Assembly: GCA_947625895.1 (NCBI GenBank)
Contig: CANQPZ010000003.1
Location: 1-57,591, forward strand
Source of the DNA: an uncultured Clostridia bacterium
Lineage (GTDB): Bacteria; Bacillota; Clostridia; TANB77; CAG-508
Length of the DNA: 57,591 bases
Reading direction: 5' to 3'
Shown: one piece after another, positions 36,954 to 46,387 of the stretch
Numbering within the stretch: the first letter of the stretch is position 1
Layout of the letters: every line of letters begins with the position of its first letter
Program-made: the position numbers and the translations under genes
The notes under the pieces: model-generated
What the model was told of the DNA's origin: nothing
Database searches by the model: none
Seen by the model: the letters and a program-made list of their open reading frames with translations, nothing else

Positions 36954-38351
36954 ATGGGAGAAGAACTAAAAGAAAAGCTTTTCAACAAAAAAGAGAGTGG
37001 TTGGAATAACTTAGATGAAAATAAAAAACAAGAAATTTTTAAATTATCTAAAAATTATATGGATTTTATGAATCAATCAAAAACAGAAAGAGAATTTATA
37101 AAAGAAGCAAGAAAACTTGCAAATGCGAATGGATATAAAGATATTATAGAATTTGAAACATTAAAACCAGGAGATAAAATTTATTTTATAAATAGAGAAA
37201 AAAGTATGTATTTGGCAATTATAGGAGAACAACCAATAGAAAATGGAATGCATATAATTGGTTCACATATTGATTCACCTAGACTAGATTTAAAACCAAA
37301 TCCTTTATATGAAGATACGGAATTAGCTTATTTTAAGACACATTATTATGGTGGTATTAAGAAATACCAATGGACAACAATTCCACTTAGTATTCATGGT
37401 GTAATTGTAAAAACAAATGGAGAAAAAATAGAGATTAATATTGGAGAAGATGAGAATGATCCAATTTTTACAATAACAGATTTATTACCACATTTAGCAC
37501 AAGAACAAATGGAGAAAAAATTAAAAGATGGAATTGGTGGAGAAGCATTAAATTTATTGATTGGAAGTATTCCTTATGAAGATGAAAAAATATCAGAAAA
37601 AGTTAAATTAAACATTTTAAATATATTAAATGAAAAATATGGAATTACAGAAGCGGATTTTATGAGCTCAGAACTAGAATTAGTACCAGCTTTTAAAGCA
37701 AGAAGTTTAGGATTTGATGAAAGTATGGTAGCAGCTTATGGTCAAGACGATAAAGTATGTGCATATACTTCATTAGTAGCAATGATGGAATTAACTCAAG
37801 TTAAAAATACAGCAGTTTGTATTCTATCTGATAAAGAAGAAATAGGGAGCATGGGAAATACAGGAATGGAATCACACATGTTTGATTTCTTCATTTCAGA
37901 AATATTAAATAAATTACAAGTAAATAAACCAAATTTATTAGATAAAGTATTTTGCTTTTCTAAAATGTTATCATCCGATGTAGATGCAGCATTTGACCCA
38001 ATTTATAGTTCTGTATCAGACAAAACAAATGCAGGATTTCTAGGTAAAGGAATTGCATTAGTAAAATATACAGGAGCGAGAGGAAAATCAGGAGCTTCTG
38101 ATGCAAATGCAGAATATGTTGCATGGGTAAGAAATGTATTAGAAAAAAATAAAATAAAATTCCAACTAACAGAATTAGGAAAAGTTGATATTGGAGGAGG
38201 AGGCACAATTGCATATATTTTAGCTAACAAAGGTACAGATGTAATTGATTGTGGAGTTCCTGTATTATCAATGCATGCACCATATGAAGTAACAAGTAAA
38301 TATGACATTTATTCAGCATATGAAACTTATAAAGCCTTTTGGAAGGAATAA
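36954..38351 (+). CDS. M18 family aminopeptidase
   Basis: 465 residues of a zinc aminopeptidase related to aspartyl aminopeptidases. Metal ligands are seen in GSHIDSPRLDLK (His, Asp), SDKEEIGSMG (Glu pair) and the late SMHAPYE; a dodecamer-type dimerisation domain lies in between. It cleaves acidic N-terminal residues from peptides in the cytosol. Single gene with RBS AAAGGAAGG and a terminator shared with the convergent XRE gene. Confidence 0.9.
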   Translation: MGEELKEKLFNKKESGWNNLDENKKQEIFKLSKNYMDFMNQSKTEREFIKEARKLANANGYKDIIEFETLKPGDKIYFINREKSMYLAIIGEQPIENGMHIIGSHIDSPRLDLKPNPLYEDTELAYFKTHYYGGIKKYQWTTIPLSIHGVIVKTNGEKIEINIGEDENDPIFTITDLLPHLAQEQMEKKLKDGIGGEALNLLIGSIPYEDEKISEKVKLNILNILNEKYGITEADFMSSELELVPAFKARSLGFDESMVAAYGQDDKVCAYTSLVAMMELTQVKNTAVCILSDKEEIGSMGNTGMESHMFDFFISEILNKLQVNKPNLLDKVFCFSKMLSSDVDAAFDPIYSSVSDKTNAGFLGKGIALVKYTGARGKSGASDANAEYVAWVRNVLEKNKIKFQLTELGKVDIGGGGTIAYILANKGTDVIDCGVPVLSMHAPYEVTSKYDIYSAYETYKAFWKE

Positions 38352-38352
38352 A

Positions 38353-38388
38353 AAAAAAGCCAACATTTTATTTAAAGTTGGCTTTTAT
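38353..38388. terminator. Bidirectional terminator, M18 gene and XRE gene
   Basis: AAAAGCCAAC / GTTGGCTTTT stem with A/T runs on both sides between convergent genes. Confidence 0.8.
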
Positions 38389-38735
38389 TTTTGACAATCT
38401 AAATCTTCTAGTGAATCAATAATAGAAATTAGAAAATCCTTTTTTTCATCAGACAAATTAATAATTTTTTCAGAAATTTTTGCATCTTTAACAACTTCTG
38501 GATTTGTTAATAAATCTATAAAAATCGTATTTGGTGGAATACCTAAAATATTCATATATCTTACTAAAGTTTCTGTTTTTACACCATTGTTTCCATTTTC
38601 AATTCTTGAAATATATTTTAATGATATTCCTAATTTTTCAGATAGTTCTTCTTGCGTTAATTTATGCTTTTTGCGAAATTCTCTTAAAACTCTACCAAAT
38701 ACTTTATCTATATTAGTTTTTTGTACTGAACTCAT
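38385..38735 (-). CDS. XRE-family HTH regulator
   Basis: 116 residues. A Cro/CI helix-turn-helix occupies residues 14-68 (KLTQEELSEKLGISLKYISRIENG), and the tail is short and helical, without an effector domain. An RBS GGAGGT precedes the ATG. No neighbouring operon is obviously its target. Confidence 0.88.
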   Translation of the reverse strand: MSSVQKTNIDKVFGRVLREFRKKHKLTQEELSEKLGISLKYISRIENGNNGVKTETLVRYMNILGIPPNTIFIDLLTNPEVVKDAKISEKIINLSDEKKDFLISIIDSLEDLDCQK

Positions 38736-39191
38736 TTTGTACCTCCATAAAAAAGTATTAATATAAGTATAACAAGCAAGTTTTAAATATTGAACACATT
38801 AAAAATATGACAACAGTGAAAAACAATGACAGTAAAAATATTTAAAATACTCGGATTATCAAGATAAATATACTGTGATAAGTTTTTAAAAATATCTAAC
38901 AATTAGTGTTACCAACAAAAAAGAAATATATTCTATCTACATAAAAAATAAAAAACAAAAAATTGTAAAAATATGGTAAATAAAGAAAAAATACTGAATT
39001 TTAAAAACAAATTATAGTTTGTATTAGTCAAAGTGATTATTAGACTATTAAAGAATTATCTCAACTAGAGTTAGAAAAAATAAATTTATAATCAAAAAAA
39101 AGAGAAAAAACAATATTCATAAATTTAGCATTTATTAATGAATAAGGTTTTCTCTTTCTGATTTCTTAAGGAAAAATTTCATAAAGTTGCA
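38736..39191. other. Non-coding stretch of 456 bases
   Basis: No ORF with an RBS and no tRNA. The right end holds a long hairpin (about 39098-39160, GAGAAAA...TTTTCTC) that serves as terminator for the leftward zincin gene. The rest is plain AT-rich sequence. Confidence 0.6.
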
Positions 39192-40121
39192 TTATCTATA
39201 ATCAGTATCTGGACAACCAGGATACCTATAATGGTTTAAATAATGAAAACTTTCAACTTGTTTTCTATATATTTGCTCAAATTGACTTTCACTGTATCCC
39301 ATAGATAAATAATATCTTTTTTGAATATCATAACTTAAGCAATTTTCTAAAAGCTTATTTAAATTTCTTCTATGCATTTCTACTTTATCTAAAGATGCCT
39401 GATTTACTTTTAAATTAGGATGTACAATATGTATAAACTTAAGAATAGATACATAATCCATTCTAGCCTCTAAATTAGTCCAAAAATCGGGTGAATTAGT
39501 AAGCTTAGTAAATAAAGAAATTAGTTTTTTCCTTCCTTCGTTATTTTCACTCTTCCAAGACATTACTGAATCTTCATTTAATCCTAATACAGAACATACC
39601 TTTTTTAAAAATATTATTTCTTCATCATATACGGTTCTATTGTTTGATGTATATGCCATTGATTGAGGTGAATTTCCGCAAAGCTCCCAAAATATTTTAG
39701 ATGCATATAATTCTGCTATGGCTTCTCCCATCGCCATACCTTTTACTCCTCTATTTATAGAAACTTCATCATTTTTTTGGTTTGAATATTCCATTTGTGC
39801 ATAATAATCATTTTCGTTGTTCCAATTTGAATGCCAATTCCCTTCTGAATCTTTCCAACCATCAGATAAATGCTTACATTCATGAAAAAAAGTGACTATA
39901 GAATTTTTGCCTCTAACCATTCTAATTAAATTTTGCTCAATGTTTGTATTTGCATGAGCTCTACTACCATTTGGCAATCCACCAGAATACATTTGTACAC
40001 TTGCATGTTGAAATCTTTCTGGAATAGTACCATTATGTCTGTTTGTATAATCAATAAATAATTGTTTTGCTTGTTCAATAGTATAATATTTTCCATTTAT
40101 TTTTTCTATAAAATCTTTCAA
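39192..40121 (-). CDS. Zincin-like metallopeptidase of unknown family
   Basis: 309 residues with no signal peptide. A zinc motif HECKH (HExxH) lies in TFFHECKHLSDG, and a likely third ligand/Glu-zincin helix in MAMGEAIAELYASK about 70 residues later. The C-terminal third is helical, with many aromatic residues. TTG start after AAGGAGA. It stands alone with its own terminator. It could be a toxin-like or phage/element-derived protease; the family is not recognised. Confidence 0.65.
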   Translation of the reverse strand: MKDFIEKINGKYYTIEQAKQLFIDYTNRHNGTIPERFQHASVQMYSGGLPNGSRAHANTNIEQNLIRMVRGKNSIVTFFHECKHLSDGWKDSEGNWHSNWNNENDYYAQMEYSNQKNDEVSINRGVKGMAMGEAIAELYASKIFWELCGNSPQSMAYTSNNRTVYDEEIIFLKKVCSVLGLNEDSVMSWKSENNEGRKKLISLFTKLTNSPDFWTNLEARMDYVSILKFIHIVHPNLKVNQASLDKVEMHRRNLNKLLENCLSYDIQKRYYLSMGYSESQFEQIYRKQVESFHYLNHYRYPGCPDTDYR

Positions 40122-40278
40122 ATTAAAAATCTCCTTTTAGCAATTTAGTAAATATAAAATGTAGAACATAAAGTATACATAAATTATAACAAATATCAAA
40201 CATTATGTCAATCATAATATTGCAAATATATGTTGTAATTTTGCTTTACAAATTGATTAATAAAAATAACACAAAAAC

Positions 40279-40312
40279 AAGAAGCTATTTTCATAATTAA
40301 AAATAGCTTCTT
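40279..40312. terminator. Terminator of the anchored protein gene
   Basis: AAGAAGCTATTTT / AAAATAGCTTCTT with an 8-base loop; T-rich on both strands. Confidence 0.75.
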
Positions 40313-40348
40313 ATTTTTATAATTAATAGTGTCATAATCTGAAAAAAA

Positions 40349-40864
40349 TTATTTATTAACATAGAATAAGTACACAGATCCGTTTGGAATGTCTGTTGCT
40401 TGAACATTTAAACATATACCAGTATTTTTTTCTATTGTTACTTTATCATAATCACCAATTAAACTAAATCCACCAGTTTCTTTAGTTGGAGCAAGTCCTT
40501 TTATAGATATTGTCATATAATCATCTGTTAATTCTAATATTTCAATTTTATGTTCTCCAAATTTTTTAAATGAGTATATATATCCTTCAGTAACAGTTAG
40601 TTCATCTTGAGATGTTCCGTTAAGATCATTTAGGAAAATAAAGTTAGCATTTGGATTAGTTATATTAATACTATTAGCAGTAAAAGTTTTAAAGCCAGTA
40701 TCAGATTGTATTGTTTCTAATTGGATTGTAGTTGAATTTGTTGAAACTACATTTTCATTAATTTCGGTATTTTCATTTTCATTTTTAGGAACTAAAATAA
40801 AAATAGCTACTACAAGACCAATGACTATAAGTCCTATTATAACTAATAATAAATTTTTCTTCAT
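40349..40864 (-). CDS. Membrane-anchored protein of unknown function
   Basis: 171 residues. A single N-terminal helix (about 5-26) is followed by an N/T/E-rich linker and a beta-rich extracellular domain of about 120 residues. A strong RBS AAAGGAGG precedes the ATG. Same architecture as the protein at 149-709 and as the broken gene just to the right, all near tRNA-like remnants. Confidence 0.7.
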   Translation of the reverse strand: MKKNLLLVIIGLIVIGLVVAIFILVPKNENENTEINENVVSTNSTTIQLETIQSDTGFKTFTANSINITNPNANFIFLNDLNGTSQDELTVTEGYIYSFKKFGEHKIEILELTDDYMTISIKGLAPTKETGGFSLIGDYDKVTIEKNTGICLNVQATDIPNGSVYLFYVNK

Positions 40865-41059
40865 ATAAAAATTCCTCCTTTCTTAATTTTAATTATTAAT
40901 AAAATCTAAAATATTATCTTTATTATAAATAATATTCTTGTTTTTTACAAGGTTGAGAATTATTAAAATGATAAAATAAATATGAAAAATGATAAGCCAT
41001 ATAAATGGAAGTAAAATAAAAGTGTTATACATTATTGTATAGCACTTTTTTGGCAAATA

Positions 41060-41520
41060 TTAATATACTCTATCTGGATATGGTTCTTCTTTTACATTAT
41101 AGCTGTTTACATCTACTTATAGGAATGATATATAAATTAAATTTGTGTTTTTCATCCGCTGTTGTCATTGGTGATGCAGAATATATTGTAACATCAACAT
41201 TCGTGTTATTAATATTTAATGTATGCATCTCAGGATCTATTCCTGCTTGTACAACTAATAATTTACTATTACGAAAGAAATCATCATTAAATCGAGTAAA
41301 GTTATCTGACTCAATTTTACTTAATATATTATCCAGTTCGCTTCTTTTATTTACTATTTCATAACCATCAGAAAAATGTATTGTAACTTGCTGAATAAGT
41401 TACTAAATAATAAGATTGATTATCTAATTTTTTGTCTGAATTAGTAACTGTTATAAATAAAATAATAGTACCTATAATTATTACAGTCAATATAAAAATA
41501 ATTATTATCTTTTTTTTCAT
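41060..41520 (-). pseudogene. Decayed membrane-anchored protein gene
   Basis: From the ATG at 41518-41520, frame 0 encodes an anchor helix (MKKKIIIIFILTVIIIG) and stops near VTYSASYNTFF. The sequence continues in another frame (VTIHFSDGYEIVNKRSELDN...), then needs a second shift to end as VDVNSYNVKEEPYPDRVY. Neither break is at CGG. This shows what real decay looks like here, in contrast to the single clean CGG breaks elsewhere. Confidence 0.7.
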
Positions 41521-41879
41521 TTAATTAATACTCCATTCTATTTTATACAAATTATAAGCATTTTTTGCTGTTTCATCTATTCTAAAATTAATGCTATAAA
41601 TATCACCTTTTTCAAATAATATTTTAACATAACATAAAAATAAGTTATTATAAAATATAGTAGCAAATTGTAAAAATATGTGGTAAAATTTCTATATTAG
41701 ATGAATGATATCACATTAATCATTGTTTTGTAAACAAAGAAATTGTAAAACAATATCAAATATTATTTGAAGAAAAAAGATTAAAGTATTCTTATCATAT
41801 TCCTATTATGTTAGAAGTAAAAGATTAGTAATTAATGAGAATACATTTTATTAAGAAGTTAGGAGTGAATAGATAATCG
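41521..41879. other. Non-coding leader ahead of the reverse transcriptase, with a coding relic
   Basis: 359 bases without a complete gene. From about 41735 to 41828 one frame reads like a protein end (EIVKQYQILFEEKRLKYS...), without a start and with a TGA before it, so it is probably the 3' scrap of a lost gene. A structured RNA partner for the reverse transcriptase could also be here, but I see no long msr/msd-like inverted repeats. Confidence 0.45.
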
Positions 41880-43382
41880 ATGGAACGAGACTATATCAAG
41901 ATAGCAGAAGAAATTTCAATAACAGGATTTTTTTCAGAATATTTGCCACCATGTTTTAAAATTTCCAAAGAATTTTTTGAAAAAATACCAAATAAAAAGT
42001 GTGATTTAATTAAACCTGTATGCTTTACTATGAGTAGATTTAATGAAAATGAAGCAAGAAGAAATATTTTTATTCCTGAATTCTGTTCTTATGCTGTTTT
42101 AACTAATTTTATAAAAAAACACAACATTATTAAAGAATTAGTTGAATTTTGCGAAAGTGAGGACTCATCATTTTCGCCTATTTTAGATACAGATGGTACA
42201 ATAATGAGACATGAACAAGTATATGATAAAACAAATGAAAAAAATTCAAAATATATTGAAAATATTGTAAAAAAAATTATTAGGTCAAAAGGTGCTAAGA
42301 AAATTTTAAAATTAGATATATCTAACTGCTTTTCGAGTTTTTATATTCATATGATTCCATCAATTCTCTTAGGTTATGAACAAACCGAAAATGAATATAA
42401 CAAATATAAAAAAGATAAAAAAGATTTATCAATAAATCCAGTATATATAAAGTATCAAAAATTAGATGAAGTAGTGCGTAGACAAAATTTAAATCAAACT
42501 AATGGATTGCTAGTTGGTACACAATATTCAAAAATAATTTCTGAAGGCATCTTAACTCGAATTGACATTGAACTAAAAGAAGAAAATATAGTTTTTTCTA
42601 GATATGTCGATGATTATGAAGTATACTTATATGAAGATAATGAAAAAGAAATAATCAGTATTTTTGAAAAGATATTAAAAAAATATGGATTTTCATTAAA
42701 TCATGAAAAAACTGAAATAATAAATTTTCCATATTATGTAGAAGAAAATCTAGAAAAATTATTTAATAGTTTATCAGATAAAAAATTAAATAATTCAGAC
42801 TTAATGAATTTGTTCAACACATTTTTTTCTTTAGAAAAAAATGGAACAAAAGGTGCTATAAGATATCTACTTAAATCTATTGAAACGAACACAATTCATG
42901 TATTAAACTCTGAACTTTATAAATCATATCTTCTAACTATTATAAAAAATAATGAGAGAGCTATTGGAAAAGCATGTTTATTATTAATTGAAAATAAAGA
43001 TACAATGACACTTAATTTAGAAGAGTTAAATTTAATTAATAATTTAATTAAAATTTATATTAAAAATAATTGTGAAATTGAAACAATTTGGCTAATTTAT
43101 TTATTAATTGAAACAAATAATATCAAAAAATGTAAAAAAACAATTGATGTAATCGTTGAAAGTAATAATGAGTTAGCACAAATATTGCTAATACGAAAAT
43201 CTATTGTTAATGATGTCCAAAAAGATATAATTGTAAAAAAGAGTAATTCATGGATTGCATTATATGAATTATATGCAATGGATATTATTGATGAAAGTAC
43301 ATTTATTGAAAAATTATCACTTAATAAAAATTTGGAAATATATAAAATACTTAAAGATAAAAATTTACATTTTATATATTAG
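41880..43382 (+). CDS. Reverse transcriptase of the UG/Abi defence type
   Basis: 500 residues. RT motifs in order: KLDISNCFSSF (motif A), NQTNGLLVGTQYSKI (motif B), FSRYVDDYEVYL (catalytic YVDD), SLNHEKTEI (motif D). The C-terminal 230 residues are helical, like the alpha-repeat region of AbiA/AbiK/AbiP2-type RTs. There is no maturase, endonuclease or group II intron RNA around it, so it is neither an intron RT nor a classical retron. Such stand-alone RTs act in phage defence. The RBS AGGAG is 14 bases from the ATG, longer than usual. It lies next to tRNA-like remnant B. Confidence 0.85.
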   Translation: MERDYIKIAEEISITGFFSEYLPPCFKISKEFFEKIPNKKCDLIKPVCFTMSRFNENEARRNIFIPEFCSYAVLTNFIKKHNIIKELVEFCESEDSSFSPILDTDGTIMRHEQVYDKTNEKNSKYIENIVKKIIRSKGAKKILKLDISNCFSSFYIHMIPSILLGYEQTENEYNKYKKDKKDLSINPVYIKYQKLDEVVRRQNLNQTNGLLVGTQYSKIISEGILTRIDIELKEENIVFSRYVDDYEVYLYEDNEKEIISIFEKILKKYGFSLNHEKTEIINFPYYVEENLEKLFNSLSDKKLNNSDLMNLFNTFFSLEKNGTKGAIRYLLKSIETNTIHVLNSELYKSYLLTIIKNNERAIGKACLLLIENKDTMTLNLEELNLINNLIKIYIKNNCEIETIWLIYLLIETNNIKKCKKTIDVIVESNNELAQILLIRKSIVNDVQKDIIVKKSNSWIALYELYAMDIIDESTFIEKLSLNKNLEIYKILKDKNLHFIY

Positions 43383-43397
43383 TATAAATAAGATAAT

Positions 43398-43432
43398 AAA
43401 AAGCATTATCAGTAACAACTGATAATGCTTTT
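43398..43432 (+). terminator. Terminator after the reverse transcriptase
   Basis: AAAAAGCATTATCAGT / ACTGATAATGCTTTT with loop AACA. The core matches the hairpin at 793-833 beside tRNA-like copy C. Confidence 0.85.
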
Positions 43433-43433
43433 A

Positions 43434-43490
43434 CTATCCAGATTCGAATAGAGCTATCTTGGCGAACCTAAACATTCTAAATCCGAACCA
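43434..43490 (-). repeat. Decayed tRNA-3'-end-like repeat, copy B
   Basis: On the minus strand it reads GGTTCGGATTTAGAATG, then TTTAGGTTCGCCAAGATAG, then a worn form of the CTATCC...GGATAG hairpin seen after true tRNAs at 103-132 and 48898-48930. It lies between the RT and PHP genes. Confidence 0.55.
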
Positions 43491-43523
43491 CATTATATAA
43501 TCAAATTAAATTTTTGTAAAATC

Positions 43524-44399
43524 TTATAGCCATTCTTCTATTATAGCTTTTGGAATATTTAAATTTCCTTTACCAATACCTATTTGAATGTTAGGCTTTT
43601 TATTTCCATGATAATCGCTTCCACCACTAATATATAAATTATTCGTTTTTGCATAATTTAATAGCAATTTTATTTGTTCATCATTTGCTGATGGGTGGTA
43701 ACACTCAATACCATCTAATTCAGTTTCTTTTCTTAAATCATCTATAAATTTAATAGTATAATCAAATTTATATTCAAACGGATGAGCTAGAAATGCTTTT
43801 CCACCTGCTTTATGTATTACATTAATAACATCTTTATATATTGGTTGCTGAGTATTATCACTACCAGTATAATATTCACTCTTTGGATTCATTAATCCTT
43901 TTCTTATAAAAGTATTCAATGATTCAGCAAATTCTCCAAGAATTTCATGATTTTCTTTGTGTTTCATTAGCTCTCTATAAATATATATAGTGATATAATC
44001 TGTTACAGGAATATTTTTTTCTATTTCATTTTCATTATAAACAAGACCTTTTTTATCACATATGTCTAATAATTTTCTTTTTGATTCTTCTTGTTGTTTT
44101 CTCAATATTTTATCTGAAAAGAACTTTTGTGACCAATCTTCTAAAATATTAGGTCTTTTTATATTATAACCTAAAATTTCAATTTTTTTATTTTGAAATG
44201 TTGCATTCATCTCAATACCTTTTATAATTTTACCACTAAAAATGTTATTATTTTTTAGTGCATTATCATTATATGGCATACATGTATTATGGTCTGTTAT
44301 TGAAATATATTCTAATTTTTTTTCTTCACACATTTTTAGAACATCTTCAACAGTTTTATCTCCATCAGAATATAAAGTATGTATATGTAAATCTATCAT
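43524..44399 (-). CDS. PHP-domain phosphoesterase
   Basis: About 291 residues. Metal-binding motifs: MIDLHIHTLYSDG (HxH), ITDHNT, IKGIEM, LAHPFEY and GGSDYHG. This is the PolX/YciV-like stand-alone PHP architecture, with trinuclear metal phosphoesterase or nuclease activity on nucleotides expected. I choose ATG 44399 because AAAGGGG lies just before it; the TTG at 44414 has no RBS. It sits alone between tRNA-like copies A and B, as cargo of one module. Confidence 0.85.
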   Translation of the reverse strand: MIDLHIHTLYSDGDKTVEDVLKMCEEKKLEYISITDHNTCMPYNDNALKNNNIFSGKIIKGIEMNATFQNKKIEILGYNIKRPNILEDWSQKFFSDKILRKQQEESKRKLLDICDKKGLVYNENEIEKNIPVTDYITIYIYRELMKHKENHEILGEFAESLNTFIRKGLMNPKSEYYTGSDNTQQPIYKDVINVIHKAGGKAFLAHPFEYKFDYTIKFIDDLRKETELDGIECYHPSANDEQIKLLLNYAKTNNLYISGGSDYHGNKKPNIQIGIGKGNLNIPKAIIEEWL

Positions 44400-44427
44400 A
44401 TGTACCCCTTTCAATGATTATACAAAA

Positions 44428-44489
44428 AATCGCTATCCGGGTTTGAATAGCGATGATTTGGTGAACCGAAACTTTCTAAATACGAATCC
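44428..44489 (-). repeat. Decayed tRNA-3'-end-like repeat, copy A, with terminator hairpin
   Basis: On the minus strand: GGATTCGTATTTAGAAAG, then TTTCGGTTCACCAAATC, then the hairpin ATCGCTAT...ATAGCGAT and six T. It is the best preserved of the three copies and separates the PHP module from the methyltransferase-like module. Confidence 0.6.
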
Positions 44490-44547
44490 TATTTATTAAA
44501 AAAATGGAATGATAAATTTTTATTAAAATTTAAAAAAAATAATAAAA

Positions 44548-44606
44548 TTGGTTGACAAAAACCAAATATTATGTTAAACTAAGTATGGTTGGTTATTAAA
44601 AACCAA
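44548..44606 (+). promoter_or_regulatory. Promoter with twin TTGGTT-N6-AACCAA operators
   Basis: TTGACA (44552-44557), a 17-base spacer and TAAACT (44575-44580) form the promoter. Two inverted repeats TTGGTT-N6-AACCAA, at 44548-44565 and 44589-44606, cover the -35 and the start region with centres 41 bases apart. This is the layout of a tightly repressed promoter. No regulator is encoded in the module, so the repressor is unknown. Confidence 0.7.
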
Positions 44607-44623
44607 AAAAAGGAGGAAATAAA

Positions 44624-46336
44624 TTGGATATGTTTTATGAAACTTTGGAAGATTATATATACCAAATATTATGTTGGTATGGAGATACTATATGCTGTGC
44701 AACGCTTGCTCTAACTTTAAAAAGAAATAATGTTGAAAAGATAAAAAATATTCAAGATATAAAGTTTAAAGTTAAAAATTTAAAATCAGAAAAAGATTTA
44801 GATATATATAATATAATTTTTAAACAATCTCTAGAAGAGTTATTAACTGAAGATGATGTCTCTATTGATATTTTAAATAAGTTTTTAAGCTGTTCAGAAA
44901 ATGAATTGATAGAATATGCATTAAATGAAAATCTTCTTACTGATGATGCTCGAGATGATATGTTTGGATATCTTAATTTAAATGAATTGTGTATACAACT
45001 TTTAAATGTGGAAAATTATAAAAAGGTATTATGTATTGATGATATAAGTGGAATTATTCAAAGTAAATTGTTTAATAAATATAATATCAATATTGATACC
45101 TATGAAAATACAGATTGCGAGGAATTTGAGCATATAAAAGAACAAATTATGGATTATAAAAAAATAAGAAAATATATTATACCAAAAAATAGCAATATTT
45201 TAAATACTAATTTATTTACTGAAAATTTTGAATCCAAATATGATTTTGCAATTGCATCTTCATATTCGTTAAAAGAAAATTTAGAAAATTTTCAAGAAGA
45301 TAATGCAAAAAAATCACTTAATGAAATTTTTAATCGTTTAAAAATTTCAAATATAGAAAAACGTATTTCTATTGATTATATAGTTGCATTAAAAATGTTA
45401 GATGCCTTAGATGATAATGGAAGAGGTATAATGATTTTTCACTCTACAGCATTATCTAATATATCTGAAAGAGAGATTAGAAAAGAGTTTATTGAAGGAA
45501 ATTATATTGAAGGAATTATAAAAATTAGATGTACTAGTACAAGTTATTCATTAGTCATTTTTAATAAAAATAAAAAAGATAAAAATATCAAAATATATGA
45601 TGCACAACAAGATTGCCAATATATAGATAAGAGTTATGAATTTAATATAGATAACATTTTAAAAAAATATAATGGTAATTCTACAATAGTAAGATTAGAA
45701 AAAATAATTGAAAACAATTATTCGTTAAATACGAATCTATATTTAGAAATTCCAAATTTTGATGAGGAAGTAAAATTAAAAGAAGTAATTGCTGATTTAT
45801 TTAGAGGATATCAAATTACAAAACAGCAATTAGAAGACATGAAAGTGGGAAATATTAGCGAAGCAAATTATAAACTTTTAGAAATAGGATGTATTAATGA
45901 TGAAGGTGAAATTTTTTCTGATTTAACTATGATAAATTCTAAAGGAAAAAAATTAGATAGATATTTGTTAAAAGATGGAGATATTGTACTTACAGCTAGA
46001 GGAGATAAAATAAAAGTTGCATATATAGAAATAAAAACAAATGAAAGGATTATAGCAAATGGTAGCATTAATGTTATAAGAGTTGACAAGGAAAGAATTA
46101 ATCCTAAATATTTAAAAATATTCTTTGAAAGTGAAATAGGAAAAAGAACTTTAGAAAATATCAAAATTGGTTATACAACGCCATCATTAAATACTGGAGA
46201 CTTAAAAAATATTACAATTCCATGTCCATCCAATTTGTATTCACAAAATGAATTGGCAAAGGAATATGACAAAATTAAAGATAAAATAAAAAATTGTAAA
46301 CAAGATTTATATGAAATAACTAATAAAAGTTTTTAA
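44624..46336 (+). CDS. HsdM-like protein with degenerate methyltransferase fused to a TRD
   Basis: 570 residues from TTG after AAAGGAGG. The middle resembles the N6-adenine methyltransferase core of HsdM proteins (ESKYDFAIASSYS, DDNGRGIMIFHST, IRKEFIEGNYIEGIIKI). But the catalytic NPP(Y/F) is replaced by ASSYS and motif I is not intact, so it should not methylate. Residues from about 385 form an HsdS-like target recognition domain (LKDGDIVLTARGDK, YTTPSLNTGDLKNITIP). It probably binds DNA sequence-specifically without modifying it and may guide the nuclease encoded next. Confidence 0.75.
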   Translation: MDMFYETLEDYIYQILCWYGDTICCATLALTLKRNNVEKIKNIQDIKFKVKNLKSEKDLDIYNIIFKQSLEELLTEDDVSIDILNKFLSCSENELIEYALNENLLTDDARDDMFGYLNLNELCIQLLNVENYKKVLCIDDISGIIQSKLFNKYNINIDTYENTDCEEFEHIKEQIMDYKKIRKYIIPKNSNILNTNLFTENFESKYDFAIASSYSLKENLENFQEDNAKKSLNEIFNRLKISNIEKRISIDYIVALKMLDALDDNGRGIMIFHSTALSNISEREIRKEFIEGNYIEGIIKIRCTSTSYSLVIFNKNKKDKNIKIYDAQQDCQYIDKSYEFNIDNILKKYNGNSTIVRLEKIIENNYSLNTNLYLEIPNFDEEVKLKEVIADLFRGYQITKQQLEDMKVGNISEANYKLLEIGCINDEGEIFSDLTMINSKGKKLDRYLLKDGDIVLTARGDKIKVAYIEIKTNERIIANGSINVIRVDKERINPKYLKIFFESEIGKRTLENIKIGYTTPSLNTGDLKNITIPCPSNLYSQNELAKEYDKIKDKIKNCKQDLYEITNKSF

Positions 46337-46387
46337 TAATATAGAAATTGTTAATATTAATCTTTTGTAAAGGAGTAGATATAAAAA

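Noticed and set aside
41521..41879. Retron-type msr/msd RNA ahead of the reverse transcriptase
   Set aside because: No long inverted repeat flanking a structured segment; a broken coding relic explains part of the sequence.
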